The position numbers and the translations under genes were made by a program. Under the pieces are notes generated by a model. That model was not told where the DNA came from and did not search any database. It worked only from the letters and a program-made list of their open reading frames with translations. A stretch of DNA of 64,000 bases from Gluconacetobacter dulcium (lineage in GTDB: Bacteria; Pseudomonadota; Alphaproteobacteria; Acetobacterales; Acetobacteraceae), in NCBI RefSeq assembly GCF_014174165.1, contig NZ_JABEQN010000008.1:1-64000 (forward strand), written 5' to 3'. Each line of letters opens with the position of its first letter. Within the stretch, counting starts at the first letter, position 1. Positions 63,029 through 64,000 of the stretch are shown piece by piece.

Positions 63029-63747
63029 GGAATCGCGAGGGTAGAATGGAGCAACATCCGTACGAATCCGGTGTTCCATCGGGCACATGTCCGAACGGAA
63101 TCACGGGGGTAGAATGGCAAAAGGCGACGTTCCAGTGAACTGATATCATTATACATTGTTCAACTGAGCGCTTCCTCTTGAACGCGGAATCGTAGGGGTA
63201 GAATCCGCCTTATCATGCCGGTTTGACCGGCAATATCGCGAAAACTATCCGAATCGCGGGGCTGGTGACGACGGGCAAACAGGAATCGCAGGGGTAGAAT
63301 TAGGTGCTCCCTCTCGGGTGAGGGGAGCGCCACTTGACCATCCCCCTCGCTGAGCAACGGAATTGCGGGGGTAGAATTGGGACTTTTGCCGCTTCCGTTC
63401 CGCCAATTTAGCGGGGGCGGCCCCGCAACTGGTAACGACGGCAAGGGAACCGGCCGCCGTGGAATCGTGGGGGTAGATTCGTAATGCCTCGGGCTCAGTT
63501 CTGGTCTCGGAGGCCCGGTAAACTGCAAATATTCCTACCCAGGTGGAATCGCAGGGGTAGAATGCGCCAGCGTTTCGATGCTTAGGGATTAGGAATCCGG
63601 CTACACAGCAGGTGTCCCGCTAACAATGAGCGCGGAATCGCAGGGGTAGAAATCGAATACGCTACTCGCTTCATGGGTCTTCCACGGGAGACCGGGCCAT
63701 AAGAGGCTCACGATCCATGGCGAAAGCGGGAAGCGCGGGGGTAGAAT
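63029..63747 (+). repeat. nine dispersed 19-bp iterons with long unique spacers
   Basis: Copies of GGAATCGCRGGGGTAGAAT start at 63029, 63097, 63186, 63282, 63359, 63461, 63545, 63634 and 63729, all in the same orientation. Distances between starts are 68, 89, 96, 77, 102, 84, 89 and 95 bases. A half-matching copy lies at 63251. The intervening 50-85 bases are unrelated to each other and several contain short inverted repeats. No convincing gene occupies the block. Confidence 0.85.
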
Positions 63748-63839
63748 ACGACATTAAGGCGATTCCTCCCCCCATCACACCTTCCACCAAGTAACTGGAA
63801 AAATGCGATTGAAAGCATTCCTGACTCAGGGATCCTCAT

Positions 63840-64000
63840 TCATCGAGCGTCAAGAAGATCCGCAATAAGGCTTGAAAGGGTACGGAGTTTTCCACGATCG
63901 TCCTCGGAAAGTGCGTCACGACTAATCTTCCGAAGCGAAGTCTCAAGCTTATCCACCAAACGACCTGAAAAAGCGTTACCAGGCCCATTCCGGCTTGCGC
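63840..64000 (-). CDS. 3' end of an unknown gene, cut by the window edge
   Basis: The minus-strand frame is open from the edge and ends with TGA at 63840-63842. The 53-residue tail includes LVDKLETSLRKISRDALSED then RGKLRTLSSLIADLLDAR. The charged helical end and the position beside the origin fit a partition protein such as ParB, but the fragment is too short to name. Confidence 0.5.
   Translation of the reverse strand, partial: ASRNGPGNAFSGRLVDKLETSLRKISRDALSEDDRGKLRTLSSLIADLLDAR

Noticed and set aside
62808-63149. 113-codon minus-strand frame in the origin region
   Set aside because: It runs through iterons and has no start signal. The end (VVHVIHRGRRGL) faintly recalls ParE toxins, so a relic is possible, but it is not supportable.
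63029-63747. CRISPR array
   Set aside because: Repeats are 19 bp, non-palindromic and degenerate, spacers vary from about 50 to 85 bp, the same sequence appears in tandem and inverted beside rep, and no cas gene is present.

Overview
The window is most likely plasmid DNA from an acetic acid bacterium or close relative (Acetobacteraceae, Alphaproteobacteria). The sequence is mostly GC-rich. It carries an alphaproteobacterial LexA box (GAAC-N7-GAAC), a plasmid-type imuA-imuB-dnaE2 cassette, a MucR/Ros regulator, a DUF1612-type protein, a tyrosine recombinase and, at the right end, a Rep-like gene with iterons, a DnaA-box-like site and an AT-rich tract. The taxon is inferred from gene content; no rRNA or tRNA gene was seen.

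Layout. 0-3.2 kb: the 3' end of a large MBG-repeat exoprotein and its TpsB outer-membrane transporter. 3.2-5.7 kb: RHH regulator with a palindromic operator, a lipoprotein, a DUF5131 protein and a small ORF. 5.8-12.2 kb: SOS mutagenesis cassette imuA-imuB-orf82-dnaE2 with a LexA box shared with a divergent SRAP gene. 12.3-18.5 kb: poorly characterised genes, a partly decayed duplicated module, a ParE toxin operon and broken genes. 18.6-31 kb: a D-amino-acid / D-peptide island. It has a six-gene overlapping operon (D-aminotransferase, amino-acid ABC importer, P1 aminopeptidase, M55 D-aminopeptidase), a class A beta-lactamase-like hydrolase with a MITE just upstream, DadA, a TonB receptor, and relics of a D-amino-acid oxidase, a second hydrolase and a penicillin acylase. 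31-34.7 kb: a train of six small minus-strand genes divergent from a serine recombinase. 34.9-36.1 kb: an IS110-family element. 36.1-45.7 kb: outer-membrane barrel gene divergent from a complete kdpFABCDE potassium system. 45.7-50.4 kb: small ORFs, DsrE-like protein, MucR, HU and DUF1612 genes. 50.4-57.2 kb: candidate defence or DNA-metabolism genes. These are a QxK nuclease-like protein, a uracil-DNA-glycosylase-like protein and a ~1200-residue protein with a C-terminal nuclease-like domain. 58-61.3 kb: a small protein coupled to a tyrosine recombinase, and a membrane GGDEF protein. 61.6-64 kb: Rep, iterons and the 3' end of another gene.

How it works together. The backbone (Rep and iterons, recombinases, MucR, HU, ParE system) maintains the replicon. 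The cargo gives SOS-inducible translesion synthesis, high-affinity potassium uptake, adhesion or secretion, scavenging of D-amino-acid compounds and possibly phage defence. The most unusual structures are the dispersed 19-bp iteron array at 63.0-63.75 kb and the large uncharacterised protein at 53.6-57.2 kb.
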